A stretch of DNA of 33,195 nt, taken from NCBI GenBank assembly GCA_016871055.1, contig VFZW01000025.1, positions 1 through 33,195 of the forward strand, read 5' to 3'. Position numbers and translations under genes: made by a program. Shown one piece after another: positions 24,793 to 33,195 of the stretch. How positions within the stretch are numbered: the stretch's first letter is position 1; every line of letters begins with the position of its first letter. Below the pieces are notes generated by a model. That model was given only the letters and a program-made list of their open reading frames with translations. It ran no database searches and was not told the origin of the DNA. Source of the stretch: Acidobacteriota bacterium (lineage in GTDB: Bacteria > Acidobacteriota > Terriglobia > Bryobacterales > Bryobacteraceae).

Positions 24793-25019
24793 GGATAGAC
24801 GGGCGGCCTACCGTCTATCCGGCGGTTTTCATTCATGTTGCGCTTGAATTCTTCCAGTTCGATCTGCCTTTGCCGAATCACCTCGGGATCATCGGTGGCA
24901 TCTTCTTCGCGCCACTCGCGCAGCAGTTCAATGAGCGCGTAGTCGATCTCCGGCGGCGCGGGATTCGCAGCTGGTGGCGGCGTCGCCTCGTTATCTGGAA
25001 CCTTGATCGTCTTCTTCAT
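24789..25019 (-). CDS. Candidate antitoxin partner of the PIN-domain protein
   Basis: 76 residues ending in an ATGA overlap with the PIN gene, the normal antitoxin-first layout. The protein has a Pro/Ala-rich N-terminal third (ATPPPAANPAPPEID) and a strongly charged helical C-terminus (RQRQIELEEFKRNMNENRR). There is no AbrB, RHH, Phd/YefM or HTH signature, so it does not look like a DNA-binding antitoxin of known class. The charged C-terminus is the part likely to grip the toxin. An AAGGGA ribosome site precedes the ATG at 25019, and an extended -10 (TGCTAAGAT) lies 22 bases upstream. Confidence 0.6.
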   Translation of the reverse strand: MKKTIKVPDNEATPPPAANPAPPEIDYALIELLREWREEDATDDPEVIRQRQIELEEFKRNMNENRRIDGRPPVYP

Positions 25020-25041
25020 TGGTTACAGTCCCTTCGCCTTC

Positions 25042-25050
25042 ATCTTAGCA
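25042..25050 (-). promoter_or_regulatory. Putative extended -10 of the antitoxin-toxin operon
   Basis: TGCTAAGAT on the minus strand (TGn + TAAGAT) lies 22 bases before the antitoxin ATG, with an AAGGGA ribosome site between, a conventional leader. Confidence 0.4.
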
Positions 25051-25074
25051 ACGCGAGCGCCACTCCAGTAAGAT
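25045..25074 (+). promoter_or_regulatory. Putative sulfatase promoter, leaderless layout
   Basis: TTAGCA (25045-25050) and TAAGAT (25069-25074) are 18 bases apart. The -10 lies 6 bases before the sulfatase ATG, without a Shine-Dalgarno. The -35 overlaps the antitoxin promoter on the other strand, so the two transcription units may interfere. Confidence 0.45.
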
Positions 25075-25080
25075 ATCCCC

Positions 25081-26577
25081 ATGCTCTCCCGCCGAGGCTT
25101 TATCGCCTCCACCGCGCTGGCCGCTCAACCAAAACGAAAACCGAACTTTTTGTTTTTGATCTCCGACGACCACGCCGGCTACGTCCTCGGTTGTGATGGC
25201 AACACGAAAGTCTCGACGCCGAACATCGACCGGCTTGCCGGCGAGGGCGTCCGCTTCGCGCGCCACTACTGCAACTCGCCCGTTTGCACGCCTTCGCGGC
25301 AGAGTCTTCTCACCGGCCAGATGCCGGTGGCCGCCGGCGTCACGGTGTTGAGCACTTCTCTCGATCCCGGCAAGCCGACGCTCGCCAAGCAGTTCAAAGG
25401 CGCCGGTTATCGCACCGCCGTGTTCGGCAAGATGCATCTCAACAGGCCGAGTGCGCCGGGCCTCTACGGTTTCGATGAAATGATGACCGAGCAAGACATC
25501 GCCAAGGCCTGGGGCGTGGCGCCGGTTACCAAACCCGCGCCGGCCAATCAGCCCGTCAAACCGCGATGGCAGCCGTTCCGCGTGCACGCTCGAACGTGGC
25601 TCAACGCCGAAAAACTTCCCTTTCCACGCTACTACGAAGAGATGCGGGGCACCTTTACCGCCAATCGTGCGATCGACTGGCTGAACAAACACAGGGACGA
25701 CGCCGAACCGTTCGCGTTGTGGGTGAGCTTCCCCGATCCCCATTCGCCGTACGACTTCCCTGTCGACATGAAAGACCGCAACGACGCCAAGACCTTCGAC
25801 GTTCCCAAGGTCGGCCCCGAAGACGCCTGGCAGGTGCCCAATATTTTTCGGGATCTCACGCACGAAGAGAAACAAGGCATCGCCGCGGCCTACTACACCA
25901 GCGTCTCGATGGTCGATCGCAACATCGGCGATGTGCTGAACGCGCTCGACAAACTTGGTCTGGCGGAGAACACGTGCGTCGTCTACATGGCCGATCACGG
26001 CTACTGCCTCGGCCAGCATGGCCGATTCGAAAAGCACTGCGGCTACGAACCCGCGCTACGCGTGCCGCTGGTCATGCGGTATCCGAATCGCATCCGCAAG
26101 GGCGCTGTCGTGCGCGAGTTCACCGAACACATCGACGTGCCGGCGACGATTACCGATGTCATGGGCCTTGGCAAATTGCCGGTCGAGCATGGCGCATCGC
26201 TCAAACCGTACCTCGAAGGCAAGAAGCCGAAGAGTCCGCGCAAACGGATCTTCAGTCAGTATCTGGAAAACGAAGAAGCCTTCGCCGCCGACGACCGGTG
26301 GAAGTTCATCTTTGGCAGCGGCAAGCGGAAACGCACCGACGGCTACGAGACCGATAACCCAACACCGGGACGTTATGTTCGACTGTTCGACAAGAAGAAC
26401 GATCCGGGCGAGTTCGTCGATGTAACCGCGAAGTACCCTGAAGTAGTGAAGGCCATGCAAGAAGAGATCCTCGCGCGCTTCCGAAGCGTTCATCCCGACA
26501 CCGCCGCCGAACCGAAGCACCTGCCCGCACCGGAGGCGATCGAATACTACGTTCGCCCGCGCGACGCCGCGAAATGA
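25081..26577 (+). CDS. Secreted Cys-type sulfatase (alkaline phosphatase superfamily)
   Basis: 498 residues from the ATG at 25081. The N-terminus has a Tat-like signal (SRRGFIASTALAA), then the metal site NFLFLISDDH (Asp29/Asp30). The sulfatase signature CTPSRQSLLTGQ contains Cys69, which a formylglycine-generating enzyme would convert to the catalytic aldehyde. Further metal and substrate residues follow in FPDPHSPYDFP and VYMADHGYCLGQHG. The sequence resembles iduronate/heparan N-sulfatase or choline sulfatase-like members; the true substrate, a sulfated glycan or small ester, cannot be told. The maturation enzyme is not in the window. The stop overlaps the next gene as ATGA, so the two are translationally coupled. 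Confidence 0.92.
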   Translation: MLSRRGFIASTALAAQPKRKPNFLFLISDDHAGYVLGCDGNTKVSTPNIDRLAGEGVRFARHYCNSPVCTPSRQSLLTGQMPVAAGVTVLSTSLDPGKPTLAKQFKGAGYRTAVFGKMHLNRPSAPGLYGFDEMMTEQDIAKAWGVAPVTKPAPANQPVKPRWQPFRVHARTWLNAEKLPFPRYYEEMRGTFTANRAIDWLNKHRDDAEPFALWVSFPDPHSPYDFPVDMKDRNDAKTFDVPKVGPEDAWQVPNIFRDLTHEEKQGIAAAYYTSVSMVDRNIGDVLNALDKLGLAENTCVVYMADHGYCLGQHGRFEKHCGYEPALRVPLVMRYPNRIRKGAVVREFTEHIDVPATITDVMGLGKLPVEHGASLKPYLEGKKPKSPRKRIFSQYLENEEAFAADDRWKFIFGSGKRKRTDGYETDNPTPGRYVRLFDKKNDPGEFVDVTAKYPEVVKAMQEEILARFRSVHPDTAAEPKHLPAPEAIEYYVRPRDAAK

Positions 26578-27464
26578 GCGAGCTCAAGATGCCGTGCCGT
26601 GTATGCGGGAAGGACGCATCCTTCATCGGCGGCAAGTTCGGCAAGTACAACGTCCGCAAGTTCTCCTTTTACCGTTGCGCCGATTGCGCATTCACTTTCA
26701 TCGGCGATCCATGGACCGAGTACGCCGAGATTTACAATCGCGCCTACTATCGCGGGGAAGGCGCCGATCCGCTCGTCGACTACCACTTTGAACTCGACCA
26801 CCCCGACAAGACCATCCGGCTCTACGAATGGCGCGGAATTTTGGAGGCGGTGAACGCGCTGCACCGCATTACGCCCCAGACGAAATGGATCGACTTCGGC
26901 TGCGGCAACGGCGGCCTTGTGCGGTATGTAAAGCAACAGGCGCCGTGCGATATTCAGGGTTTCGAGGAGGGCTGGATCGCCGATACCGCGCGCTCTCTCG
27001 AAATTCCGATTCTTTACGAATCGGACTTGGCTTCGCGGGAAGGGACCTGCGATGTGGTCACGGCGATCGAAGTCATCGAACACGTTGAAAAACCTGTCGA
27101 ATTTTTGCAGGCTGTGCGGAAACTGCTCAAGCCCGGAGGCATCTTATTTCTGACGACAGGCAACGCCGCGCCGCATCGCAAGAATATCTTTGACTGGGGC
27201 TACACGACGCCGGAAATTCACATCAGCTTCTTTGAGCCTTCCACGCTTGAACGCGCGATGAACCTGGCCGGCTTCACGCCCGAGCATCACGGCTTTCTTC
27301 CCGGCTTCGCCGACATCATCCGCTTCAAGGTGCTGAAGAATCTAAAGCTGCGACAGCCCGCGCTTTGGGAGCGGGTGCTGCCTTGGCCGCTGCTTAGCCG
27401 AATTGTGGACCGGGTGGACCGCGTCACGGCGCACCCGGTCGGACGGGTTACTGCACCGCGATAG
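26574..27464 (+). CDS. Class I SAM-dependent methyltransferase with N-terminal zinc ribbon
   Basis: 296 residues, coupled to the sulfatase by ATGA. Residues 1-40 hold four cysteines in two CxxC pairs (CRVCGK and CADC), a zinc-ribbon as in sugar or nucleotide-sugar methyltransferases. The SAM-binding motif I is WIDFGCGNGG (about residue 103), followed by motif II-III CDVVTAIEVIEHVEKPVEF and RKLLKPGGILFLTTGN. The C-terminal 60 residues are an extension of unknown role. The substrate is unknown; the gene order suggests glycan metabolism, but the coupling to a secreted sulfatase is odd because this enzyme is cytoplasmic. Its 3' end overlaps the convergent NHL gene by 17 bases. Confidence 0.85.
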   Translation: MSELKMPCRVCGKDASFIGGKFGKYNVRKFSFYRCADCAFTFIGDPWTEYAEIYNRAYYRGEGADPLVDYHFELDHPDKTIRLYEWRGILEAVNALHRITPQTKWIDFGCGNGGLVRYVKQQAPCDIQGFEEGWIADTARSLEIPILYESDLASREGTCDVVTAIEVIEHVEKPVEFLQAVRKLLKPGGILFLTTGNAAPHRKNIFDWGYTTPEIHISFFEPSTLERAMNLAGFTPEHHGFLPGFADIIRFKVLKNLKLRQPALWERVLPWPLLSRIVDRVDRVTAHPVGRVTAPR

Positions 27465-30400
27465 TCACCGGACGGCTGCGCTGGCCGGCGGCTTCGACGA
27501 TGACCTCGACCGCGTTACCGCTTACTGACTTCTGCGGCACGAAGGCGTTGATCTGATAGAGACCGCTGAAGCCCGGCGCCAGCCCCGCGAACAGCACTTG
27601 CGCCTCGGCGCCGCCGATTGTCACCGTGACCGGATTCACCACCCCGCTTAATGGCGACGCCGGCGCAGGCCGTCCCGACTCCACAGCCGGACTCACCGGC
27701 CCCAGCCCCGCGCAATAGATAATAACGACTTCGCCCTTACGCGCGGGCGTGCCCGGTTCGGCCAGCGTCACGCCGTCTTGTTTCACGATCGCGCCTTGAC
27801 CCGATCCGCTCTGCGATTTCGTGAACACGCCCGGCTGCGCCGCGGCCACCGTCAGCGTCTCCGGCACCGCGAACGCAGAACCACGTTTGACCGTGACCTG
27901 GTGTTGCGTATCGGTGGGAACGTCGAACGGAACTTGCGCGTTCAATTGTCCGTCGCTGGTGAACAGCAACGGCAGCGGGCGGTCGCCCAGCCGCACTTCG
28001 GTGCCATTCAAAGTCGTGGGCAGCGGCAGGCCGGAAGCGAGGCCGGTCTGATCGGCCAATCGCGCGCCGAATAGTGTGATGAGCCCACCCGGTGCGATCG
28101 GCACGCCGCTTTCCAGGCTTGCCGCGTGGACAACGCCGTTGGCGGTCAACAAGGGCGCCGACTGCTGCTGCAAGCCGGTAACGGCGCCGCTCAATTCCAC
28201 TTTGCCCGCCTGGGTGCGGCCCGCGATGAGGTCCGCCGCCGTGCCCGTGAACAGCGCGACGATCGTCACGCGTGTTGACGTCGCCTCTCGCACGGGCCGC
28301 CAGGTTCCGCGCCACACGCCGCCGCCGACGTGCACCAGCACGATCTGTGGATCGCCGTTTTCGGGGCGCGCGACAACCTGGGCGCCCGTGCCGCCGGCAA
28401 GCGGCGTCAGAAGATTGCCGCATTCGTCGGAGGCGCGCACTTCGATCGTCGCCGCTTCGCCCACCCGCACCGCGAAACCGTTGCGTAGCGCGGTCGCTTC
28501 GACGCGCAGCGTGGGCGCCGCGCACGACGCCGCTTCCCGCCGGCCGTTGGCGTTTTTCACCGCATCGGCGGGAGCGACGATTGACAACACGTTCACCGTT
28601 CGCACGCTGCCGTCGTTGGAGGATAAAAGGGTCAGCACGCCGCGGCGTACCCCGGGCGGCAACCCGGCGAGCTTCGGCTGGACGACAATCGATACGGGTC
28701 CGTTGGCCGCCGCGCGGCCGAAGGATGGAGACGCGTCATAGAACGCGCCCAGCCGTGACGATTCAAACGTCGTCTCACCGCGGACAAGGTGGTTAAAGGT
28801 CACCGTTTGCGACCCCGGATTTTCCCCGGCCTTGCTGATAAAAACGACCGACGACGGCGATACCTCGGGACCCGGATTTGTACCTTCCGGGAGCACATTT
28901 AACAGTACCGTGACCAATTGTGGGGAGTTGTCGGCGTCGCCCGTTACTTCGATTTGTCCAAAATGACGGCCAGGCGCCAAACCCGCGCTATTCACCCTAA
29001 CTTGAATGTTGGCGATATCGAGCCACGGTTCGGCTAAGCGGCCCGCTTCCGATCCGACTGCGATCCAAGGCGTCTTCGACTCAGCGCGCCAGTTCATCGC
29101 GCCCTCGCCGATGTTCAGAATTCCAAACGCCTGCGCGGTCGGCTCGCCGCCGCCCGCGACGGCGGTAAATGTGAGCCCCGCCTGCGAAAGCAGGATCGTT
29201 CGCCGCCCGCCTTTCACGGTCAATGAGACAGGAACATTGACGCGTTCACTGCTGGAGCTTACCGTCACCGTGCCCGAATACGTTCCAGCGCCGAGGCCCG
29301 TTGGGTTCGCGACGACATTGAGCGAAACCACTCGTCCGGCCTGCACGGCTCCGGTCGCGGGTGTCACGCGAAGCCAAGGCGCGTTCGCGGCGCTCGCTTG
29401 AAAATTCAACGTACCGCCGCCCTCGTTGCGCACATCGACAACAGCGGCGTCTTCACCGCTTCGCCCGCTTCGCGTGAAGCGCAGCGACTCACCGCTCAGC
29501 CGGAGCCGCGGCGCGGCGCTCGTCACATCCAAGGCAACGGCAACCGCATTCGCGATTCCCGCCGGGTCGGTGACGAGGCTGAGCGTGGCCGAATACCGGC
29601 CCGGTTCGAGGCGCGACGCATCGGCGCTTAGCGTCAGCGAAGCGGGCAGCGTTTCGCTTGCCGCAGCGATACTCAGCCATCCCGCCGAGCCCGTCCCGTA
29701 GCCGATATTGACCCGGAAGGGCAGGCCTGCAGACTTCGTTGAGATCGTGACGTTTGCCGGCGCCGCGCTAGTGCTGCCGGCCCTGGCCGTCATGTTGATC
29801 GACGTCGGGGTGAGCGCGGACGAGGGTGTAACGGTTCGCAATCTGCGAATGCGATTGTTTCCGGAATCGGCGATGAAGAGGTCGCCGCCGCGATCGACAG
29901 CAAGTCCGACCGGCCGGAATAGCCGTGCGTTTGCGGGCGGGCCTCCGTCGCCGGAAAAACCGAATTCCGGGTTCCTGGTGATTGAAGACACCACACCGCT
30001 TCTGTCGATGCGCCGAATGACGCCGGTCCCTTGCTGCGACACGTAAATATTACCGGTCCCGTCGGAAGCGAGGGCGAGTGGGAACAGGAACGACGCCTCG
30101 GCGGCGAGCCGTCCGTCACCGGCCGAGAGACCTCTTCCGTCTCCGGCGAAGGTTCGGATCGCGCCAGCGGCGCTTACGGCCCGAATGCGATGATTGGCCC
30201 CGTCGGCGATTAGCAACTCGCCCGCCGCGCCAAAGGCCAAGCCGACCGGGTAATTCAAGCCGGCGTTGATCGCGAGTCCTCCGTCGCCTGAAAAAGCAGC
30301 TCTTCCGTTACCCGCGAAGGTGGTGATCACACCGTTGACCGCGATTCGTCGCACGCGATGGTTCAGGGTGTCGCAGAAGTAGATGTTGCCGGAAGCGTCG

Positions 30401-31899
30401 ATGGCAACGGCGGTCGGGGCATTCAGTCGCGCCTCGGTCGCGGTGCCGTTATCGCCGCCAAAGCTGCCGACTCGGGTCGATGCGGCCACCGAACCACCAA
30501 TCACCGATATCGTTCCGTCGGTCGACATGCGAAGGATGAGGTTATTGGCGTTGTCGGTGATCACGAGCCGGTTCTGCGGGTCGATCGCGACTCCATACGG
30601 GTATCGCATCGCGGCCAAGAGCGCCGGCCCTCCATTGGCGCAGCACCCATAAACTCCCTGCCCGGCGATGTGGGTGATCGTGCCGTCCGGATTCACGCGA
30701 TGAATCTTGTTGGCCACTGTATCCGCGATGTAAAGGCTGCCGTCGGACGCCAGCGCGATGCCAGATGGCTCCGACAGCCAGGCCAGAGATGCGCGAGTTC
30801 TCGGTGGGAAAACTTTGAAGCGCTGCTCGCCGGATACGATCTGAATCGACGTATTGCCCGTGATGCGCCATAGAGCGCCGTTGTAGAGATCGTTGATCAG
30901 AATCCGGCCTTGCGAGTCGATTGCGACCGAGGTGGGATAACCGATGGAGGCTCGCTCCGGCGCGCCTCCCGATCCACTCGCGTTGAGAATTCCAGTTCCG
31001 GAGATCGTCGTGATCGTCCCCGAAGGAGTGACCATGCGAACCCGGGCGGCGGAAGTGTCGCAAAGAATCAAATTGCCGCTCCGGTCGTAAACCATGCCGT
31101 CGACGTTCGTGATCGTCGCCGCGCGCGCCGGACCGCCGTCGCCGGAAAACCCTCGCGATCCGTTGCCCGCGATCGTTGTGAACGTTCCGTCAGCGTTCAA
31201 TCGCAGTATGCGAAAGTTTTGAGGATCGGAGACAACGAGCGCGCCGGAGGGATCAAAGGTAAGGGCAAAGGGGACCAGCGCGGTTTGGCTGGCGGGCCGG
31301 CCGTCGCCGGAGTAGACGAAGTCACCCGTGCCGGCAATCGTCGAGACCGTACCGTCGCGCGCGATGCGCCGCAAGCGGTTATTCGCCGTATCCGAGAAAT
31401 AGACGACCCCCTGGCGGTCCACCACGATCCGGTTCGGCGTCATTCCGGCACGTACAGCCGATCCGCCGTCCCCGGAAGAATCAAGGAAACCGTTTCCGCC
31501 GATCGTTGTGATAATTCCGGTCGTCGAAACCTTGCGAACGCGGCCGTTGCCGGTGTCGCCAATGTAAAGAGTTCCCTCGCCGTCGACGGCCAGTCCGAGT
31601 GGTGAATCCAATGACGCTTTTGTTGCGTCCCCTCCATCGCCGGAGTATCCGACAAGTCCGTTCCCGGCGACGACGCTGACGGCGCCGAGATTGCCCAACC
31701 GAAATACGCTGTTATTGCGCGTGTCGGCGAAGTAGAGGACACCATCGGCACCGGAAGCGAGCGTCAATTCCTGCGACAGCGCGGCCTCGGCGAGCGCGCG
31801 TCCGTTGCTCGGGAAAACCCAGTCCGTGCCCGCGAAGGTCGTGATGATCTGCTGCGCGAACATAACTTGCACAGCCGCAAGAACTGCCAAAATACGCAT
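27448..31899 (-). CDS. Secreted 12-repeat NHL protein with BACON-like domains and TIGR03437 C-terminus
   Basis: 1483 residues from the ATG at 31899, with signal peptide [16 protein letters not shown] and a GGAGAGG-type ribosome site. Residues 17-690 hold 12 NHL repeats of about 55 residues, each with a GFSGDGGPA-like turn, an LYIADTGNNRIR-like strand and an ITTIAG-like strand, enough for two six-bladed propellers. About 690-1110 are beta-sandwich, BACON-like domains ([21 protein letters not shown]). Residues 1250-1483 are the TIGR03437 domain ([43 protein letters not shown]), which is highly multiplied in Solibacter relatives. Role is unknown; a surface-attached or secreted binding protein is likely. 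Repeats 6-8 have diverged most. Confidence 0.9.
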   Translation of the reverse strand: MRILAVLAAVQVMFAQQIITTFAGTDWVFPSNGRALAEAALSQELTLASGADGVLYFADTRNNSVFRLGNLGAVSVVAGNGLVGYSGDGGDATKASLDSPLGLAVDGEGTLYIGDTGNGRVRKVSTTGIITTIGGNGFLDSSGDGGSAVRAGMTPNRIVVDRQGVVYFSDTANNRLRRIARDGTVSTIAGTGDFVYSGDGRPASQTALVPFALTFDPSGALVVSDPQNFRILRLNADGTFTTIAGNGSRGFSGDGGPARAATITNVDGMVYDRSGNLILCDTSAARVRMVTPSGTITTISGTGILNASGSGGAPERASIGYPTSVAIDSQGRILINDLYNGALWRITGNTSIQIVSGEQRFKVFPPRTRASLAWLSEPSGIALASDGSLYIADTVANKIHRVNPDGTITHIAGQGVYGCCANGGPALLAAMRYPYGVAIDPQNRLVITDNANNLILRMSTDGTISVIGGSVAASTRVGSFGGDNGTATEARLNAPTAVAIDASGNIYFCDTLNHRVRRIAVNGVITTFAGNGRAAFSGDGGLAINAGLNYPVGLAFGAAGELLIADGANHRIRAVSAAGAIRTFAGDGRGLSAGDGRLAAEASFLFPLALASDGTGNIYVSQQGTGVIRRIDRSGVVSSITRNPEFGFSGDGGPPANARLFRPVGLAVDRGGDLFIADSGNNRIRRLRTVTPSSALTPTSINMTARAGSTSAAPANVTISTKSAGLPFRVNIGYGTGSAGWLSIAAASETLPASLTLSADASRLEPGRYSATLSLVTDPAGIANAVAVALDVTSAAPRLRLSGESLRFTRSGRSGEDAAVVDVRNEGGGTLNFQASAANAPWLRVTPATGAVQAGRVVSLNVVANPTGLGAGTYSGTVTVSSSSERVNVPVSLTVKGGRRTILLSQAGLTFTAVAGGGEPTAQAFGILNIGEGAMNWRAESKTPWIAVGSEAGRLAEPWLDIANIQVRVNSAGLAPGRHFGQIEVTGDADNSPQLVTVLLNVLPEGTNPGPEVSPSSVVFISKAGENPGSQTVTFNHLVRGETTFESSRLGAFYDASPSFGRAAANGPVSIVVQPKLAGLPPGVRRGVLTLLSSNDGSVRTVNVLSIVAPADAVKNANGRREAASCAAPTLRVEATALRNGFAVRVGEAATIEVRASDECGNLLTPLAGGTGAQVVARPENGDPQIVLVHVGGGVWRGTWRPVREATSTRVTIVALFTGTAADLIAGRTQAGKVELSGAVTGLQQQSAPLLTANGVVHAASLESGVPIAPGGLITLFGARLADQTGLASGLPLPTTLNGTEVRLGDRPLPLLFTSDGQLNAQVPFDVPTDTQHQVTVKRGSAFAVPETLTVAAAQPGVFTKSQSGSGQGAIVKQDGVTLAEPGTPARKGEVVIIYCAGLGPVSPAVESGRPAPASPLSGVVNPVTVTIGGAEAQVLFAGLAPGFSGLYQINAFVPQKSVSGNAVEVIVEAAGQRSRPVTIAVQ

Positions 31900-31965
31900 G
31901 GGATGACGCCTCTCCGTAATTTGCGGAATTCAGCCCGCAATTGGATCATACGCCATAATGACGAT

Positions 31966-32334
31966 ATGTTGCACCGCCGAAGTTTCCTGCTGGCCGGTTT
32001 GGCCGCCTGCGCCGCCGCCCGGGAGTTGAAGTGCGATGTTGCCATTCTCGGCGGCGGGACCGGAGGCGTCGCGGCCGCGATCGCAGCCTTGCGTAACGGC
32101 ATGCGCGTCGTCATGACCGAAGAAACCGATTGGATCGGCGGCCAGCTTACTTCGCAGATGGTTCCGCCCGACGAGCACCCGTGGATCGAGCAGTTCGGCG
32201 GCAAGCCGAATAAACATCCAGCTATCGCTTCCTCGACGGCGTCTTCAGCCAGTTCACGAAGTTTGGTCGTAGAGGTGTCGGTACACGTCCCCGACGCGTC
32301 CGCATTACAGCAAATTACAGCAAAACAGGTCTAA
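31966..32334 (+). pseudogene. Truncated, frameshifted N-terminus of a FAD-dependent oxidoreductase
   Basis: From the ATG at 31966 the frame encodes a signal ([15 protein letters not shown]), the FAD site [20 protein letters not shown] and the family motif [20 protein letters not shown], as in FAD_oxidored (PF12831) proteins, normally 500 or more residues. After QFGG a 17-base segment (32203-32219) shifts the frame. The expected [12 protein letters not shown] then appears in another frame (from 32220). Soon afterwards similarity ends, with about 90 bases of unrelated sequence before the tRNA-His. The reading frame is therefore broken twice. No promoter evidence is strong, though a CATAAT lies 6 bases before the ATG. 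Confidence 0.75.
32304..32323. repeat. Tandem 10-bp direct repeat near the tRNA-His 3' end
   Basis: ATTACAGCAA occurs twice in immediate succession (32304-32313 and 32314-32323), 36 bases from the 3' end of the tRNA gene, between it and the truncated oxidoreductase. Such short repeats near tRNA genes can be remains of integration or excision; no integrase is seen in the window. Confidence 0.6.
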
Positions 32335-32359
32335 TTGCTTGTAAGTTGTTGATTTATTG

Positions 32360-32435
32360 GGGTGCCTAACGGGATTTGAACCCGTGACATCCGGAACCAC
32401 AATCCGGCGCTCTACCGACTGAGCTATAGGCACCC
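32360..32435 (-). tRNA. tRNA-His (GUG)
   Basis: A complete cloverleaf on the minus strand: acceptor stem GGTGCCT pairing with AGGCACC, an extra G at -1 opposite C73 (the tRNA-His identity pair), D arm GCTC...GAGC, anticodon stem CCGGA/TCCGG with loop TTGTGGT and anticodon GTG, T arm ACGGG TTCAAAT CCCGT. A full 3' CCA is not encoded. It begins 13 bases after the stop of the GltS gene on the same strand. Confidence 0.97.
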
Positions 32436-32448
32436 AACCTTATTCAGC

Positions 32449-33195
32449 TTACCAAACCCGCCGCACGAAGTCAGCACTGGAGAGGATCACAAATGAGTTG
32501 GTGAAATCGATCAGAAACGCGCCCACCACCGGCACCGCGACGCGCGCACCCGGAGCAGCGCCATGCCGCGCTTCAAGAGCATCCAGCGCCGCCACCGCGT
32601 TCGCCGTCGTGCCCAGCATGAACCCCAACCAACCCGCCGCGCCAGCCGCTCCTTCGTACCCGCGCCCCATCACGCGCCAGACAACCAACACCGCCATCGC
32701 GATTGTCACCACTGTCTGCACCGCAAGCAGAATAAACAGCGGCAGCGCCAGCGTCGCCAGCACCCACAGCTTCAGTGTCACCAGCGCCAACACAATGAAC
32801 AGACTCACGCTGATTCGAGCCGCCCGGTCCAGCACCCCATCGTCGAGCTTCCCCTCCCCGCGGTCGTCGATAAATCGAATCACCGCCGCTACGATCATCG
32901 CGCCGATATACCCCGGCAGCGTCAAACCCGCGCCCGCCATCGCGCGGCTCAGGACCGACCCCGCACCCATCGCCGCCACCAACATCCCAAGAGTCACTGC
33001 CACCGACCCCGATCGCATCTCCACGGCCTCAGCGCTCTTAACGCCGCCTTCGAACGAATGCCGCCGCACCAGGAATCCGCCGGCCGGCCCCGCCACAAGC
33101 CCCGCCACCAAAATCCCAAACACCGCGCACGCCACGCCAATCGTCGACGCCTCCGCCAAACCCATCCGCTCGAACGTCTGCCCAAACGCCAATGA
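32449..33195 (-). CDS. gltS: Sodium/glutamate symporter, GltS-type, C-terminal part (cut by right window edge)
   Basis: The frame is open to the window edge and ends with TAA at 32451-32449, giving about 248 residues of the C-terminal half of a roughly 400-residue protein. Membrane segments alternate throughout. GLVAGPAGGFLVRRH, and near the end LGTTANAVAALDAL and ARVAVPVVGAFLIDFTNSFVI, match the GltS family (PF03616), in which two inverted halves meet at the substrate site. It imports glutamate with sodium. The real start lies to the right of the window; internal TTG or ATG codons are not starts. The stop is 13 bases before tRNA-His. Confidence 0.85.
   Translation of the reverse strand, partial: SLAFGQTFERMGLAEASTIGVACAVFGILVAGLVAGPAGGFLVRRHSFEGGVKSAEAVEMRSGSVAVTLGMLVAAMGAGSVLSRAMAGAGLTLPGYIGAMIVAAVIRFIDDRGEGKLDDGVLDRAARISVSLFIVLALVTLKLWVLATLALPLFILLAVQTVVTIAMAVLVVWRVMGRGYEGAAGAAGWLGFMLGTTANAVAALDALEARHGAAPGARVAVPVVGAFLIDFTNSFVILSSADFVRRVW

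Noticed and set aside
25045-26037. Minus-strand frame of 330 codons inside the sulfatase
   Set aside because: The sulfatase carries clear catalytic motifs on the plus strand; the antisense frame has none.
27448-31899. The NHL gene as part of a toxin or defence system
   Set aside because: No toxin, nuclease or polymorphic repeat-toxin features are seen; the C-terminus is a TIGR03437 domain, a secretion-lineage domain.
32304-32323. Tandem repeat as a CRISPR array
   Set aside because: Two 10-base units without spacers and no cas genes.

Overview
The window reads as a high-GC chromosomal segment of an Acidobacteriota bacterium, most likely of the Solibacter/Bryobacter group (Bryobacterales). 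The pointers are a 12-repeat NHL protein ending in the TIGR03437-type C-terminal domain that is abundant in Solibacter, an adjacent DUF1552 + DUF1592-type gene pair, a secreted Cys-type sulfatase and several secreted beta-propeller proteins. This assignment is an inference from gene content. No phage, insertion sequence, CRISPR array or plasmid gene is visible. The window is gene-dense and no gap between genes exceeds about 150 bases.

Layout. 1-2692: a membrane glycosyltransferase cut by the left edge, a 42-residue secreted Lys/His-rich peptide with a strong terminator, and a large secreted protein of unknown function. 2814-8551 (minus strand): a tightly packed unit, guaB > alpha/beta-hydrolase/sialidase-like fusion > gluconate-dehydrogenase-type subunit 3 > GMC oxidoreductase > pentaheme cytochrome c, with gaps or overlaps of only 1-5 bases. 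The last three genes look like a periplasmic FAD dehydrogenase and its electron outlet. 8676-9233: efp, divergent from guaB. 9255-11810 (minus): modB > small odd ORF > modC > thiE/tenI-like, every junction an ATGA overlap; modA is missing. 11871-15171 (plus): a type-2 3-hydroxyacyl-CoA dehydrogenase, then rpsO-pnp with structured leader RNA and a strong terminator. 15245-19575: a Uma2 nuclease, then the convergent DUF1552 > DUF1592-type pair, the second gene frameshifted at a C6 tract, and a 29-residue membrane peptide.

19610-24342: a reprolysin-like metalloprotease split by an in-frame amber codon, a secreted beta-propeller, and a divergent sodium:solute symporter. 24334-25019: a PIN-domain toxin with an unusual partner antitoxin. 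25081-27464: a sulfatase translationally coupled to a zinc-ribbon methyltransferase. 27448-31899: the 1483-residue NHL protein. 31966-32435: a broken FAD oxidoreductase that decays just short of the 3' end of a tRNA-His(GUG) gene, which looks like a recombination scar. 32449 to the right edge: the C-terminal half of a GltS-type glutamate symporter.

How the genes fit together. Housekeeping genes (guaB, efp, rpsO-pnp, tRNA-His) alternate with a catabolic, secreted repertoire (sulfatase, sialidase-like and other propellers, metalloprotease, symporters, GMC dehydrogenase), which suits a soil heterotroph that degrades complex glycans and proteins. Several first-in-operon genes carry a TANNNT box only 6-8 bases before the start codon and no Shine-Dalgarno, suggesting frequent leaderless transcripts. 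Three broken genes (frameshift, amber stop, truncation) are present; the first two could be real or sequencing errors.
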